Counted from the first letter of the stretch, positions 1 to 6,856 are shown. The stretch: DNA of 21,044 nucleotides from JAABYT01 sp041581935 (GCA_041581935.1 JBFICP010000025.1:1-21044), one strand, 5' to 3'. Notes: generated by a model from the letters alone, not told the origin. Made by a program: numbers and translations.

Positions 1-267
1 ATCGGCGCCCGCCGGGGTCAGGTGCTTCGACTGTTTTTGCTGGAGTCTCTGCTTTTGTCTGCCGCCGGGGGACTCGCCGGGCTTGCATTCGGTCTCGGGA
101 CCGCGCTCGCGTTGAGGCTCATCGCACCGTCTCTACCTGTTCACCCGTCGTTGGAATACGCCCTTCTCGCCGAGCTGCTCGCAGTGGCCATCGGTCTCGC
201 TGCCGGTGTGCTTCCTGCCCGCCATGCGGCGAGTCTGCAGCCTCTGGAGGCTCTTCGCGCCGAGTGA
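1..267 (+). CDS. ABC transporter permease, FtsX/MacB type, C-terminal fragment
   Basis: This is the last 88 codons of a gene whose start lies before the window. The reading frame is open from base 1 (I-G-A-R-R-G-Q-V-L-R) and ends at TGA 265-267. IGARRGQV followed by FLLES and a Gly/Ala/Leu-rich helix, then a second helix and an ending like PARHAASLQPLEALR, is the standard C-terminus of FtsX-domain permeases of the MacB/LolC type. The two hydrophobic stretches are at about visible residues 11-36 and 52-70. These inner-membrane permeases couple ATP hydrolysis by a partner ATPase to mechanical transmission, or to lipoprotein, macrolide or peptide export. The partner and substrate cannot be judged from this piece. 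The family call is firm; the substrate is unknown. Confidence 0.85.
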   Translation: MGARRGQVLRLFLLESLLLSAAGGLAGLAFGLGTALALRLIAPSLPVHPSLEYALLAELLAVAIGLAAGVLPARHAASLQPLEALRAE

Positions 268-291
268 CCAGCAACCGGCGCCCGTGCGCGC

Positions 292-300
292 TGCTACAAT
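292..300 (+). promoter_or_regulatory. Extended -10 promoter candidate for the agmatinase operon
   Basis: TGCTACAAT combines a TGn extension with a -10 hexamer TACAAT (one mismatch to TATAAT), 44 nt before the GTG start of the agmatinase-like gene and just after the permease stop. There is no good -35 box at 16-18 nt upstream, which extended -10 promoters can tolerate. Inferred start site is around 306-308. Confidence 0.45.
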
Positions 301-343
301 GCCGGCATTCCAGCCCGATCGGCGGCCCGAACCTCGGAGATGA

Positions 344-1348
344 GTGGTGGCGACAAAAAAGGACCAACCCGTACAACCCGTCAGCGGTACCGTCGTTCCC
401 CGATTCGCAGGACCTTCGACGTTCGCTCGGCTTCCGGAGCTTCGCGATGTTCCTCGCTGCGACGTCGCGATACTCGGCGCTCCGTTCGACGCGGGCACAA
501 GCTACCGGCCCGGTGCCCGATTCGGCCCGCAAGCGATACGCCAAGCATCCCGTCACTTACGCACGCAGTTCCATCCTGCCTACGCGACCGAGCCGTTCGT
601 GGAGCAGCAGGTTGCAGACGCGGGCGACGTGGCCTGTAATCCCTTCAACATCGCGCAAGCCGTCGAGCAGGTTCAAGTCGCCGCCACGGAGCTGCTCGAA
701 AAGGTTGGCGCAATCATCACGCTCGGTGGCGATCACACCATCGCGCTGCCGCTGCTGCGTGCCGTCAACCATCACGTCGGACCGGTCGCACTGGTGCATT
801 TCGACGCCCATCTAGACACTTGGGATACCTACTTCGGTGCGCCTTATACGCATGGCACCCCGTTTCGTCGCGCGGCCGAGGAAGGGTTGTTTCTCGATCA
901 CGCCTCAATGCACGTAGGCATAAGAGGGCCGCTTTATGCCAGAGATGATCTGCAGCGCGATGAGGAGCTCGGTTTCAAAGTCATTCATTGTGACGAGCTC
1001 GAAACAGAGGGCGTCGCACGGGTGGTGGAGCGGATCCGCGAAAGAGTCGGCGACAATCCCGTCTACGTGTCCATCGATATCGACGTGCTCGACCCTGCTC
1101 ACGCGCCGGGAACCGGCACCCCGGAGATCGCCGGCATGACCACCAGAGAGCTGGTTAACGTGCTGCGTGGATTTGCAGGATTGCCGGTGGTTTCCGCTGA
1201 TGTCGTCGAGGTGGCACCAGCATACGATCACGCGGAGCTCACGGCACTGGCCGCGGCAACATTGACCTACGAGCTGGTGAACATATTCGCGCGCGCACCG
1301 CATTCGTCGGCTACCAGACCGATGAAAAACGTAGATCCGCGGAAGTGA
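344..1348 (+). CDS. speB: Agmatinase-family ureohydrolase
   Basis: This 334-aa protein belongs to the arginase/agmatinase family of dinuclear manganese enzymes. They release urea from a guanidino compound; agmatinase makes putrescine from agmatine. All six metal ligands are visible: His131 in GGDH, Asp154/His156/Asp158 in FDAHLD, and Asp245/Asp247 in SIDID. RFGPQAIRQAS near residue 59 and the APGTGTPE loop near 254-261 are typical of agmatinase rather than true arginase. The start is GTG (followed by a second GTG) behind GGAG at 335-338; the ATG at 340 is out of frame. It is cytoplasmic. A UPF0178 gene follows after 6 nt, so the two are probably cotranscribed. Guanidinobutyrase, guanidinopropionase or proclavaminate amidinohydrolase activity cannot be excluded from sequence alone. 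Confidence 0.88.
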   Translation: MVATKKDQPVQPVSGTVVPRFAGPSTFARLPELRDVPRCDVAILGAPFDAGTSYRPGARFGPQAIRQASRHLRTQFHPAYATEPFVEQQVADAGDVACNPFNIAQAVEQVQVAATELLEKVGAIITLGGDHTIALPLLRAVNHHVGPVALVHFDAHLDTWDTYFGAPYTHGTPFRRAAEEGLFLDHASMHVGIRGPLYARDDLQRDEELGFKVIHCDELETEGVARVVERIRERVGDNPVYVSIDIDVLDPAHAPGTGTPEIAGMTTRELVNVLRGFAGLPVVSADVVEVAPAYDHAELTALAAATLTYELVNIFARAPHSSATRPMKNVDPRK

Positions 1349-1354
1349 TATGAA

Positions 1355-1810
1355 ATGAAAATATGGGTCGACGCGGATGCCTGTCCTGTCGTGATCAAGG
1401 AAATTCTGTTCAGAGCCGCCGAGCGTACCGGTGTGCCATTAACCCTCGTCGCCAACCAACCCATGCGCACACCTCCGTCTCCCGTCATTAAGATGCTTCA
1501 AGTGACCTCCGGATTCGATGTCGCCGACAATGAGATTGTCAAACGGCTGGAAGCTGATGATCTCGTGATCACCGGCGATATTCCGCTGGCGGCTGAAGCG
1601 ATCGACAGGGGAGCACGAGCGCTCAGTCCTCGTGGCGAACTATTCACACCGGAGAATATTCGAGAGCGTTTGAACATGAGGGATTTCATGGACACTCTCC
1701 GGGCCAGCGGCATCGACACGGGCGGACCGCCCGCCTTGAGTCAAAGTGACCGCAAGGCCTTTGCAAGTCATCTCGACAAGCTGTTGGCCGGGATTGCCAG
1801 AGATGCATGA
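1355..1810 (+). CDS. yaiI: YaiI/YqxD (UPF0178, DUF188) family protein
   Basis: This 151-aa protein matches the UPF0178 family along its length. It has the N-terminal signature MKIWVDADACPV, the central segment DLVITGDIPLAAEAI with its conserved acidic residues, LSPRGELFT, and GGPPALSQSDRKAF near the C-terminus. Full length is as expected for the family. The fold resembles PIN-type nucleases, with conserved aspartates at the first strand, but no established function exists and I claim none. GGAAG at 1341-1345, inside the last codons of the agmatinase gene, serves as the ribosome binding site, so translation of the two is likely coupled. An out-of-frame ATG overlaps at 1350. Confidence 0.9.
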   Translation: MKIWVDADACPVVIKEILFRAAERTGVPLTLVANQPMRTPPSPVIKMLQVTSGFDVADNEIVKRLEADDLVITGDIPLAAEAIDRGARALSPRGELFTPENIRERLNMRDFMDTLRASGIDTGGPPALSQSDRKAFASHLDKLLAGIARDA

Positions 1811-1888
1811 GCACGCGCTGCGCCTGACGGCCGGCGGCTGCTTGTCGTCATCCGACCACCACGCAAGCCGGTGAGCCTGGAGCTGCTC

Positions 1889-2266
1889 ATGAAGCTCGGC
1901 GCGGGATGGCCGGTACTTCTGGGCACGGGTCTGCTGCTCGGATATGTCACCGTGTTGGCTGCAAAGCGGCGCCGTCACCTCGTCTGGTTTTTTCCGGTGC
2001 TGCTACTCGCCGCGGTAGTTTTCGAGCTCGTGACCGGTGGGCCGACCAGCACGCCGATCGTAGCTCCGGAGCGCCTCGGCATTGGAGTTCTAGCGGTTCT
2101 CCCCGCGGTCGCGCTTTCGTTCGCCGTATCCTGGGGCCTCATACAGGTGCGCGCGCCGGGCTGGCTGCTCATGGGTGCTCCCACAATGGTGTGCCTGCTG
2201 AGCTCACCGCTGGCTGGCTACATTGCCATGCTCACGATTTGCGAACTAACGGGGGATTGCCCGTAG
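1889..2266 (+). CDS. Small multi-pass membrane protein, function unknown
   Basis: This is an unrecognised 125-aa hydrophobic protein. Four hydrophobic segments can be read. The first, just after the start, is followed by a KRRR cluster. The second (WFFPVLLLAAVVFELV), a third around VLAVLPAVALSFAVSWGLI, and a fourth near the C-terminus follow; the last is followed by CELTGDC, with two cysteines. The KRRR after the first helix suggests a cytoplasmic loop. I chose ATG 1889 because GGAG at 1879-1882 sits 6 nt upstream. GTG 1871 would add six residues but has no ribosome binding site. It lies 78 nt after the UPF0178 gene on the same strand. No family assigned. Confidence 0.6.
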   Translation: MKLGAGWPVLLGTGLLLGYVTVLAAKRRRHLVWFFPVLLLAAVVFELVTGGPTSTPIVAPERLGIGVLAVLPAVALSFAVSWGLIQVRAPGWLLMGAPTMVCLLSSPLAGYIAMLTICELTGDCP

Positions 2267-2334
2267 GCCATTGTGACTGACCGAAGAGGGTGCGTTCGTA
2301 CCAGAGTCTCGGTCAGGTGTCGGAGACAGTGCCC

Positions 2335-2736
2335 ATGATTGAAGGACTGAGCCACGTCACATTCATAGTGAGCGATCTGGATCGCATGAGTGTATTTCTC
2401 TCGAAAATATTTGACGCAAAGGAGATCTACGCTAGCGGCGATGCGACGTTCTCCTTATCGAGAGAGAAATTTTTCATTATCGGCGGAATCTGGGTAGCCA
2501 TAATGGAAGGCGCCGCGCTGCCCGAGAAAACTTATAATCACATCGCATTCAAGATTTCTGATGATGATTTCGACGACTACGCCAAACGAGTTCGTTCAAT
2601 GAAAGTAGAGCTACGCGAAAGTCGAAGCAGAGTCGATGGAGAGGGACGCTCTCTCTACTTCTACGATTACGATAATCATCTCTTCGAGCTGCATACGGGG
2701 ACGCTGGAGCAACGCCTCGAGCGGTACTCCTCGTAA
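2335..2736 (+). CDS. fosX: FosX-type fosfomycin hydrolase (VOC superfamily)
   Basis: This 133-aa protein is a vicinal-oxygen-chelate (glyoxalase fold) enzyme that looks like FosX, which uses Mn2+ to add water to the epoxide of fosfomycin and so inactivates it. The residues established for Listeria FosX fall at the same numbers here: metal ligands His7, His69 and Glu118, and general base Glu44. FosX signature stretches are present, including SGDATFSLSREKFF, TYNHIAFKI, EGRSLYFYDYDNHLFELH and the end GTLEQRLERY. Start is ATG 2335, with GGAG at 2322-2325; the longer frame from GTG 2290 is unlikely. I counted 111 G+C in the 240 bases 2341-2580 (46%), clearly below the neighbours, which suggests recent acquisition. 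No mobile element is adjacent. FosA/FosB (thiol transferases) are less likely because Glu44 and the FosX loops are present. Confidence 0.92.
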   Translation: MIEGLSHVTFIVSDLDRMSVFLSKIFDAKEIYASGDATFSLSREKFFIIGGIWVAIMEGAALPEKTYNHIAFKISDDDFDDYAKRVRSMKVELRESRSRVDGEGRSLYFYDYDNHLFELHTGTLEQRLERYSS

Positions 2737-2859
2737 CAAACAACTGCCCGACTCGATAAAGGGCGCGAACACAAGCCAAGCGGATTCACGTCGAGAGAGC
2801 GCTACCACCTCATGACGCTGGTTCTGTAGTCAATCTTCTCTCGGAGGCGCCCGGTAGTT

Positions 2860-3321
2860 ATGCGTATCGTTTCAGGTGGGCAGACGGGCGCGGATCGTGC
2901 CGCTCTCGATACCGCTCTCGAGCTCGGGCTGGAAACGGGCGGCTGGGTTCCCGCCGGCCGGGCGGCAGAGGATGGAGCGATTCCCGATCGCTATCGCAAT
3001 CTTCGCCAGACCGATTCTCCGCTCCCCTCGGTTCGCACCGAGCGCAATGTCCGTGACTCGGATGCAACCGTCATTATCTCCCACGGAGCACTCGTCGGTG
3101 GCTCGGCTCTGACAGGATCCCTCGCGCGCAGGTTCGAGAAACCACTGTTGCATTTGGATCTCGACACCATGTCAGAACTAGATGCATCAGCCAGGCTTCG
3201 CGAATGGCTCTCCAGGAAAGCGCCCAGCGTATTGAATGTCGCAGGTGCGCGCGCGAGCGAAGATGCCGCGATCTACGCGGCCGTAAAGCGCGTGCTGACG
3301 GCTGCCCTTGGTGACGTATGA
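2860..3321 (+). CDS. YpsA/SLOG-like 'putative molybdenum carrier' protein
   Basis: This 153-aa protein opens with MRIVSGGQTGADRAALDTAL, the glycine-rich nucleotide-binding signature of the putative molybdenum carrier family (PF12694), a Rossmann-like member of the SLOG/LOG superfamily. GWVPAGRAAEDG (about 28-39), the Thr-Glu-Arg-Asn segment near residue 60 and DATVIISHG (about 68-76) are also family features. The C-terminal part, VLNVAGARASEDAAIY, is the usual end. Proteins of this family are assumed to bind a nucleotide or a molybdenum cofactor, but direct function is not established. Start ATG follows GGAGG at 2843-2847 (12 nt, rather far). It follows fosX by 123 nt, at the high GC typical of the window. 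Confidence 0.8.
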   Translation: MRIVSGGQTGADRAALDTALELGLETGGWVPAGRAAEDGAIPDRYRNLRQTDSPLPSVRTERNVRDSDATVIISHGALVGGSALTGSLARRFEKPLLHLDLDTMSELDASARLREWLSRKAPSVLNVAGARASEDAAIYAAVKRVLTAALGDV

Positions 3322-3379
3322 TGCCAATCGGGGATATTCGACCACTGAGAATCACGCCTCATTTCCCTCCCCGCGACGA

Positions 3380-3418
3380 CCGATTTCGAAACTATACCTA
3401 GTCAGGTTCGGAAATCGG
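3380..3418. repeat. Inverted repeat upstream of the DUF4124 gene
   Basis: CCGATTTC (3380-3387) and GAAATCGG (3411-3418) are exact reverse complements around a 23-nt spacer. It sits 21 nt before the DUF4124 start codon, between that gene and the SLOG gene. No T-run follows, so it is not a standard terminator. A dyad operator or 5'-leader hairpin is possible. Confidence 0.35.
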
Positions 3419-3439
3419 GCTGTTTCGAAAGGACTTCAC

Positions 3440-4132
3440 ATGAGATTCGCAGCAGTTTTGACCATGAGTTTCCTGATCGGCTCGAACGCGGCGCTCGGGG
3501 CATCGATCTACAAGTGCACGACAGAGGAAGGAGTCGTGTTCAGCCAGTCGCCCTGTGCGCCGGATGCCGTCATGCTGAAGTCCGGCGGTTCGAAAAAGCC
3601 GAATCCTGCCGATGCCGAAGCGCGTGAGCCGGTCGAGGAGGCGGGAGACGCCACGATTTTTGATGCGCTGGGTTCCGAAAGCGCCGACGTCATCATCGAT
3701 CGGGCGGGACAGCCTGAGGCTAAATACACCCATGACGGTACCGAGCATTGGCTCTATTCGAATTATGTCAAGACCAGCGCTGGTGCTCGCGTGTGCCCGG
3801 AGCTGCTGTTGGAGAACGGGCGTGCGTTTCAGGTGAGCTGGATCCCTCAGGACATCATGAAAAAATCCGTCGAAGTGGGCCGTCGACTGGCGGACTGGAA
3901 GCAGCCGGGCGCTGTCGGTAAGAAGGCGTTTACTCTGGAGAACACCGATGTGCAAGGGCAGAGCAAGTCCGACGTGACGGCAAAGTTCGGCCAGCCCGAT
4001 GCCAAGAAGATCGCCAATGGACGGGAAATCTGGGAATACAGGAAAGTGCATGTCGCCGAAGGTAGTACGGACACCTACACGATTTATCTGGCCTTCGATG
4101 GCGATACGGTCGTGAGCTCGGTCGCCAACTAG
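3440..4132 (+). CDS. Exported DUF4124 protein with two BamE-like repeats
   Basis: The 230-aa protein has a signal peptide (about residues 1-20: MRF, then a hydrophobic core ending NAALG). Next comes a DUF4124 module, IYKCTTEEGVVFSQSPC, in which two cysteines bracket a short beta hairpin (about 23-39). After a Lys/Pro/Glu linker there are two copies of a motif S..DV....GQP.AK....G.E.W.Y, at about 80-106 and 175-200, resembling the SmpA/OmlA (BamE-like) fold. It is probably periplasmic or envelope-associated; binding to protein or peptidoglycan is only inference. I chose ATG 3440, which has AAGG about 7 nt upstream and gives a clean signal peptide. The open frame extends upstream to 3308 but that extension is not protein-like. 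No enzyme residues are recognised. Confidence 0.8.
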   Translation: MRFAAVLTMSFLIGSNAALGASIYKCTTEEGVVFSQSPCAPDAVMLKSGGSKKPNPADAEAREPVEEAGDATIFDALGSESADVIIDRAGQPEAKYTHDGTEHWLYSNYVKTSAGARVCPELLLENGRAFQVSWIPQDIMKKSVEVGRRLADWKQPGAVGKKAFTLENTDVQGQSKSDVTAKFGQPDAKKIANGREIWEYRKVHVAEGSTDTYTIYLAFDGDTVVSSVAN

Positions 4133-4148
4133 TCGAGCGTCACCGGTT

Positions 4149-4165
4149 CGCAGGGACCTGCGTTT
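4149..4165 (+). terminator. Weak terminator candidate after the DUF4124 gene
   Basis: CGCAG and CTGCG pair around GGAC and are followed by only three T residues. It lies 17 nt after the DUF4124 stop codon, a reasonable place for a terminator. The short stem and short T-run make this uncertain. Confidence 0.3.
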
Positions 4166-4407
4166 CCCGCCACGGCGTGCGCGCCTTGCAGCCCTGTAGG
4201 ATCTGCCGGCCCTTATCGAGTCGAGGCCGCCCGGCCGGAGATCGGCCTCGTGCCGAGGTTGCGGTAAGGGGAACTCGCGACACGGCCTTGTGGTCCGATC
4301 TGAGTAGTAGCGGCCGCAAGATGCGCCGGCGAGAACACGCCGGGGCTTGCGCCGTCCCATGACGAAACCTTCACATCAACCGGATTTCCGGGTCGATGCA
4401 GTTTCGA

Positions 4408-4435
4408 TTGAAAGTAGTTTCGCCGGCCTTAAAAT
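4408..4435 (+). promoter_or_regulatory. Sigma-70-like promoter before the M48 protease gene
   Basis: TTGAAA (4408-4413) and TAAAAT (4430-4435) are separated by 16 nt; each hexamer is one or two changes from consensus. The expected start of transcription is about 4442, almost on the ATG at 4443. No Shine-Dalgarno sequence is visible, so the message may be leaderless. Confidence 0.5.
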
Positions 4436-4442
4436 ACGGCGC

Positions 4443-5249
4443 ATGAAAACCATTTCGATGCTTCAAAGAATTTGGGCCGGATTGCTGGCGCTCCCGGTGC
4501 TCGCGGCACTGGCGGGTTGCGGCACCTCGCCGACCGGGCGCAATCAGCTCCTGGTGTTTCCCGCCGATCAGCTCGACGCCATGGGCGTGCAGGCTTTCGA
4601 GGAGATGCGCACGCAGCTCACCGTGGAATCGGATCCCGCGATCAATGACTACGTGCGTTGTGTGGCAACCGCAATTACGGACAAATTGGACCAAAAGGGC
4701 ACCAACTGGGAGGTCGTCGTATTCAAGGACGACAATCCCAATGCTTTCGCCCTTCCCGGCGGCAAGATGGGCGTATACACGGGCATGTTGAAGGTCGCCG
4801 AGAATCAGGACCAGCTGGCCTCGGTGCTCGGTCACGAGGTCGGTCACGTGCTCGCCCAGCATGGCAATGAGCGGGTATCCCAGCAGCAGCTCACCAACGT
4901 CGCACTGACCGCCGCCGCCGGATCGGGCTATGTGGATCCATTGACCATGCAGGCTCTCGGGCTCGGTGCCCAGGTCGGCATTCTCCTGCCGTACAGCCGC
5001 GCGCACGAATCCGAGGCCGATGTCATCGGGCTCGATCTCATGTCCAAGGCAGGTTTCGATCCGCGCCAGAGCGTTCAGCTGTGGAAGAACATGCAGAAGG
5101 CGGGCGGCGGGGCTCCGCCGGAATTTCTTTCGACCCACCCGGCCAGCAGCACGCGTATCGACAATCTACTGAGCAAGATGCCCGGTGCTTTGCAAATCTA
5201 CAACGATGCGCGGGCGAAGGGTAACAAGCCGAACTGCAAAAAACCCTGA
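4443..5249 (+). CDS. M48-family zinc metalloprotease lipoprotein
   Basis: This 268-aa protein is a peptidase of family M48, the group of LoiP, YcaL and BepA, which degrade or check envelope proteins. A signal peptide ends in the lipobox LAGC with Cys26, so the mature protein is probably lipid-anchored in the periplasm. The zinc site HEVGH spans 131-135, with His131, His135 and the catalytic Glu132. The third ligand is probably Glu189 in HESEAD. NAFALPGGKMGVYTGML (about 100-116) and LSTHPASSTRI near the end are family hallmarks. The length fits LoiP-like proteins without TPR repeats. ATG 4443 is chosen because it begins the signal peptide. The gene ends exactly where the convergent META gene ends. 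The cellular substrate is unknown. Confidence 0.9.
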   Translation: MKTISMLQRIWAGLLALPVLAALAGCGTSPTGRNQLLVFPADQLDAMGVQAFEEMRTQLTVESDPAINDYVRCVATAITDKLDQKGTNWEVVVFKDDNPNAFALPGGKMGVYTGMLKVAENQDQLASVLGHEVGHVLAQHGNERVSQQQLTNVALTAAAGSGYVDPLTMQALGLGAQVGILLPYSRAHESEADVIGLDLMSKAGFDPRQSVQLWKNMQKAGGGAPPEFLSTHPASSTRIDNLLSKMPGALQIYNDARAKGNKPNCKKP

Positions 5250-5696
5250 TCAGCGAGCAAATCGCATCGTGCCCGAGTCGTACACGAGGTCGAGGTAGAG
5301 CTCACCAGCGCGCAGGAAAGCAATCCTGGCGGCGGCCAAATCCTTCATGAACCGGTCAGCAAGCGACCCCGGAAGGCACTCGGCCATCGTCGTATGGGTT
5401 ACCTTTAGCGTTAAAGCGTTTCCGTCCAGGGTGTAGCGTCCGCCGCCGGCATTGCAATCGATTTTCACGCTGAGATGACCTTCCGGCATCAGCAACACGG
5501 TATAGCGTGCCGGGTCTGATGGCTCGGCGCGCGTGTTGTCGTTGTAAAGCGTGCGCTGCCACTTCCACTCGATTCCGCCGATCTCCTGTGCCTTGCCGTC
5601 ATCGGTAGGCAACATCGCCGCGGGCGCCGCGGGCGGCAACATTAGCAGAAGAACGAAGAGCAGAAACCCACCCGGTGTTTCACGTCGAGGTATCAT
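5250..5696 (-). CDS. Exported META-domain (HslJ-like) protein
   Basis: This 148-aa protein starts with a signal peptide (hydrophobic core about 11-20, ending PPAAPAA at 21-27). It continues as one META domain (DUF306/HslJ type), with Trp44, the strand segment LSVKIDCNAGGGRY (75-88), LTLKVTHTTMAEC (96-107) and a C-terminal segment ELYLDL. Cys81 and Cys107 may pair in the periplasm. HslJ-like proteins are linked to stress and novobiocin resistance in Escherichia coli, but the biochemical role is unknown. The ATG at 5696 has no clear ribosome binding site. TAGAAT lies 10 nt upstream and could be a -10 box for a short-leader transcript. It follows the TM2-RDD gene by 61 nt on the same strand and abuts the convergent protease gene. 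Confidence 0.75.
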   Translation of the reverse strand: MIPRRETPGGFLLFVLLLMLPPAAPAAMLPTDDGKAQEIGGIEWKWQRTLYNDNTRAEPSDPARYTVLLMPEGHLSVKIDCNAGGGRYTLDGNALTLKVTHTTMAECLPGSLADRFMKDLAAARIAFLRAGELYLDLVYDSGTMRFAR

Positions 5697-5757
5697 GAGG
5701 GCCGATTCTATCGGGGGTGACGGGCGCTGATGAATCGCCAGCCGCGACCGCTCGGAT

Positions 5758-6612
5758 TCAGCGCAGATAAAAGAGCGCCGCTGCACCAATCATGAGCATG
5801 AGTCCTGTGCCCACGAGGATTTCGGGCACGCGGCTCGGACTGACGGCGTCCATCGTCATGGGCACGGGTGCAGGCTCCGGCTCGGGTTGCGGAACTTCCG
5901 TGACCGTTTCGCGATCGACGCTGACGGCTTCTCCGGACGGTATGCCGTAGACAACCTCGGTGCCGGCAATCAGATCGTGCAGGGCGAGCTTCCTCTTGCC
6001 GAAGGCGGCCATGAGATATCCGAGTCCCAGAGGAATCCACGAGATGAAGTAGCCGACGAAGCGCACGACGGAATGTCCGATCCAGACGCGTCCGCCGTCG
6101 CGCTTGCGCACGTAGATGCCCATGCTGCGCTTGCCGTAGGTGCCCTGATGCTTGCCGGCCGTGAGCGCCACGAAGTAGACCACGTACATAATCAATATCA
6201 CGCCCTGGACGAGCGTCACGATGGGAGCGACGGCCATCATTGCAGTCTTCGGATCGGGGGCGGTGAACAGTCCGGTATTGTAGAAGTAAGCCATCATCGG
6301 CAGATATATGAATACGAACTGGATCAGTCCGAGCAGCAGGCCGTCGATGGTGATGGCCGAAAGCCGGACCCAAAAACCGGCGTTCGGCTGGTCGGCACGC
6401 GGCGGCGCGGTGCTGAGCTCGTCACCCTGCTTGTCCTTCATGCGACCGGTGACGATTCGGTAGAGATCGACGAGCCACCAGATCAACAACCCGCCGGCGG
6501 TCAGCAGCATCAGGATTCCGGTGATCAGCTTCCCCAGATAAAAACGATGAACCCCGAGGGCGCCGAAGAAGTAGCACAGTAAGAAGGTCGTCGACTTTGA
6601 CTTGTTACCCAC
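5758..6612 (-). CDS. TM2-RDD fusion membrane protein
   Basis: This 284-aa integral membrane protein joins two small domains. The N-terminal TM2 domain (about residues 4-55) has LLCYFFGALGVHRFYLGK, a glycine-rich helix, then WWLVDLYRIVTG. The RDD domain (about 75-215) begins FWVRLSAITIDG and includes the G-K-R-x-M-G-I loop and a terminal segment K-L-A-L-H-D-L-I-A-G-T, as in other RDD proteins. A Pro/Glu linker (about 235-250) leads to a last single helix ending FYLR. RDD proteins have been proposed as transporters, including Na+/H+ exchange in one case, but the function here is unknown. The GTG start at 6612 is supported by AGGAG about 8 nt upstream; there is no good ATG. Its long leader contains a tandem repeat. 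Confidence 0.85.
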   Translation of the reverse strand: MGNKSKSTTFLLCYFFGALGVHRFYLGKLITGILMLLTAGGLLIWWLVDLYRIVTGRMKDKQGDELSTAPPRADQPNAGFWVRLSAITIDGLLLGLIQFVFIYLPMMAYFYNTGLFTAPDPKTAMMAVAPIVTLVQGVILIMYVVYFVALTAGKHQGTYGKRSMGIYVRKRDGGRVWIGHSVVRFVGYFISWIPLGLGYLMAAFGKRKLALHDLIAGTEVVYGIPSGEAVSVDRETVTEVPQPEPEPAPVPMTMDAVSPSRVPEILVGTGLMLMIGAAALFYLR

Positions 6613-6730
6613 GGCTTTTCTCCTGTTGCGCGCCCGATGCTGCACATTCGCCGGGTGGATGTGGCCTGCAGCAGTCGGTCCGTCGCCGATGAAAGACCCG
6701 GCTCGGGATCCTCGAGCACCGGCTTGTTGA

Positions 6731-6758
6731 TTTAGTCCCTGAGGTTTAGTCTCTGAGG
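6731..6758. repeat. Tandem 14-nt direct repeat in the TM2-RDD leader region
   Basis: TTTAGTCCCTGAGG (6731-6744) is followed at once by TTTAGTCTCTGAGG (6745-6758), one mismatch in 14. Read on the minus strand, it lies about 120-150 nt before the TM2-RDD start, in a 244-nt non-coding gap. Tandem half-sites on one helix face suggest a possible operator, but no regulator is identified. The rest of the gap shows nothing coding. Confidence 0.5.
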
Positions 6759-6856
6759 GCCGTTTGCGCAACGCTGGGGCCGACCGATCTTCCATGTTGT
6801 GATCGGGTCCACACGAGGATCACCGCTTGGTTACAAAAGGCGGTCCAGTCGCAGCT

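Larger units (their letters stand above)
4133..4442 (+). other. 310-nt non-coding gap with several hairpins
   Basis: I see no credible gene here. A 61-codon frame at 4177-4362 lacks protein-like composition and a ribosome binding site. The gap holds a short hairpin at 4149-4162. A nested structure follows: inner stem CGAGGCCG (4222-4229) with CGGCCTCG (4243-4250), enclosed by CCCTTA (4210-4215) with TAAGGG (4265-4270). A third hairpin is CCGGCG/CGCCGG with a 6-nt loop (4326-4343). The promoter-like sequence of the protease gene lies at its right end. A structured RNA is possible but matches no family I recognise. Confidence 0.4.

Noticed and set aside
2737..2859. Possible integron attC site after fosX
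   Set aside because: A low-GC resistance gene made me look for core sites, but no matching GTTRRRY/RYYYAAC pair with the right spacing was found.
3398..4360. Long minus-strand open frame (320 codons) opposite the DUF4124 gene and gap
   Set aside because: It is Arg/His-rich, has no family motifs and lies opposite a well-supported gene with a signal peptide. High GC makes such antisense frames common.
4177..4362. Small plus-strand open frame in the non-coding gap
   Set aside because: It has no ribosome binding site, a random-looking Arg/Ala composition, and covers the hairpins.
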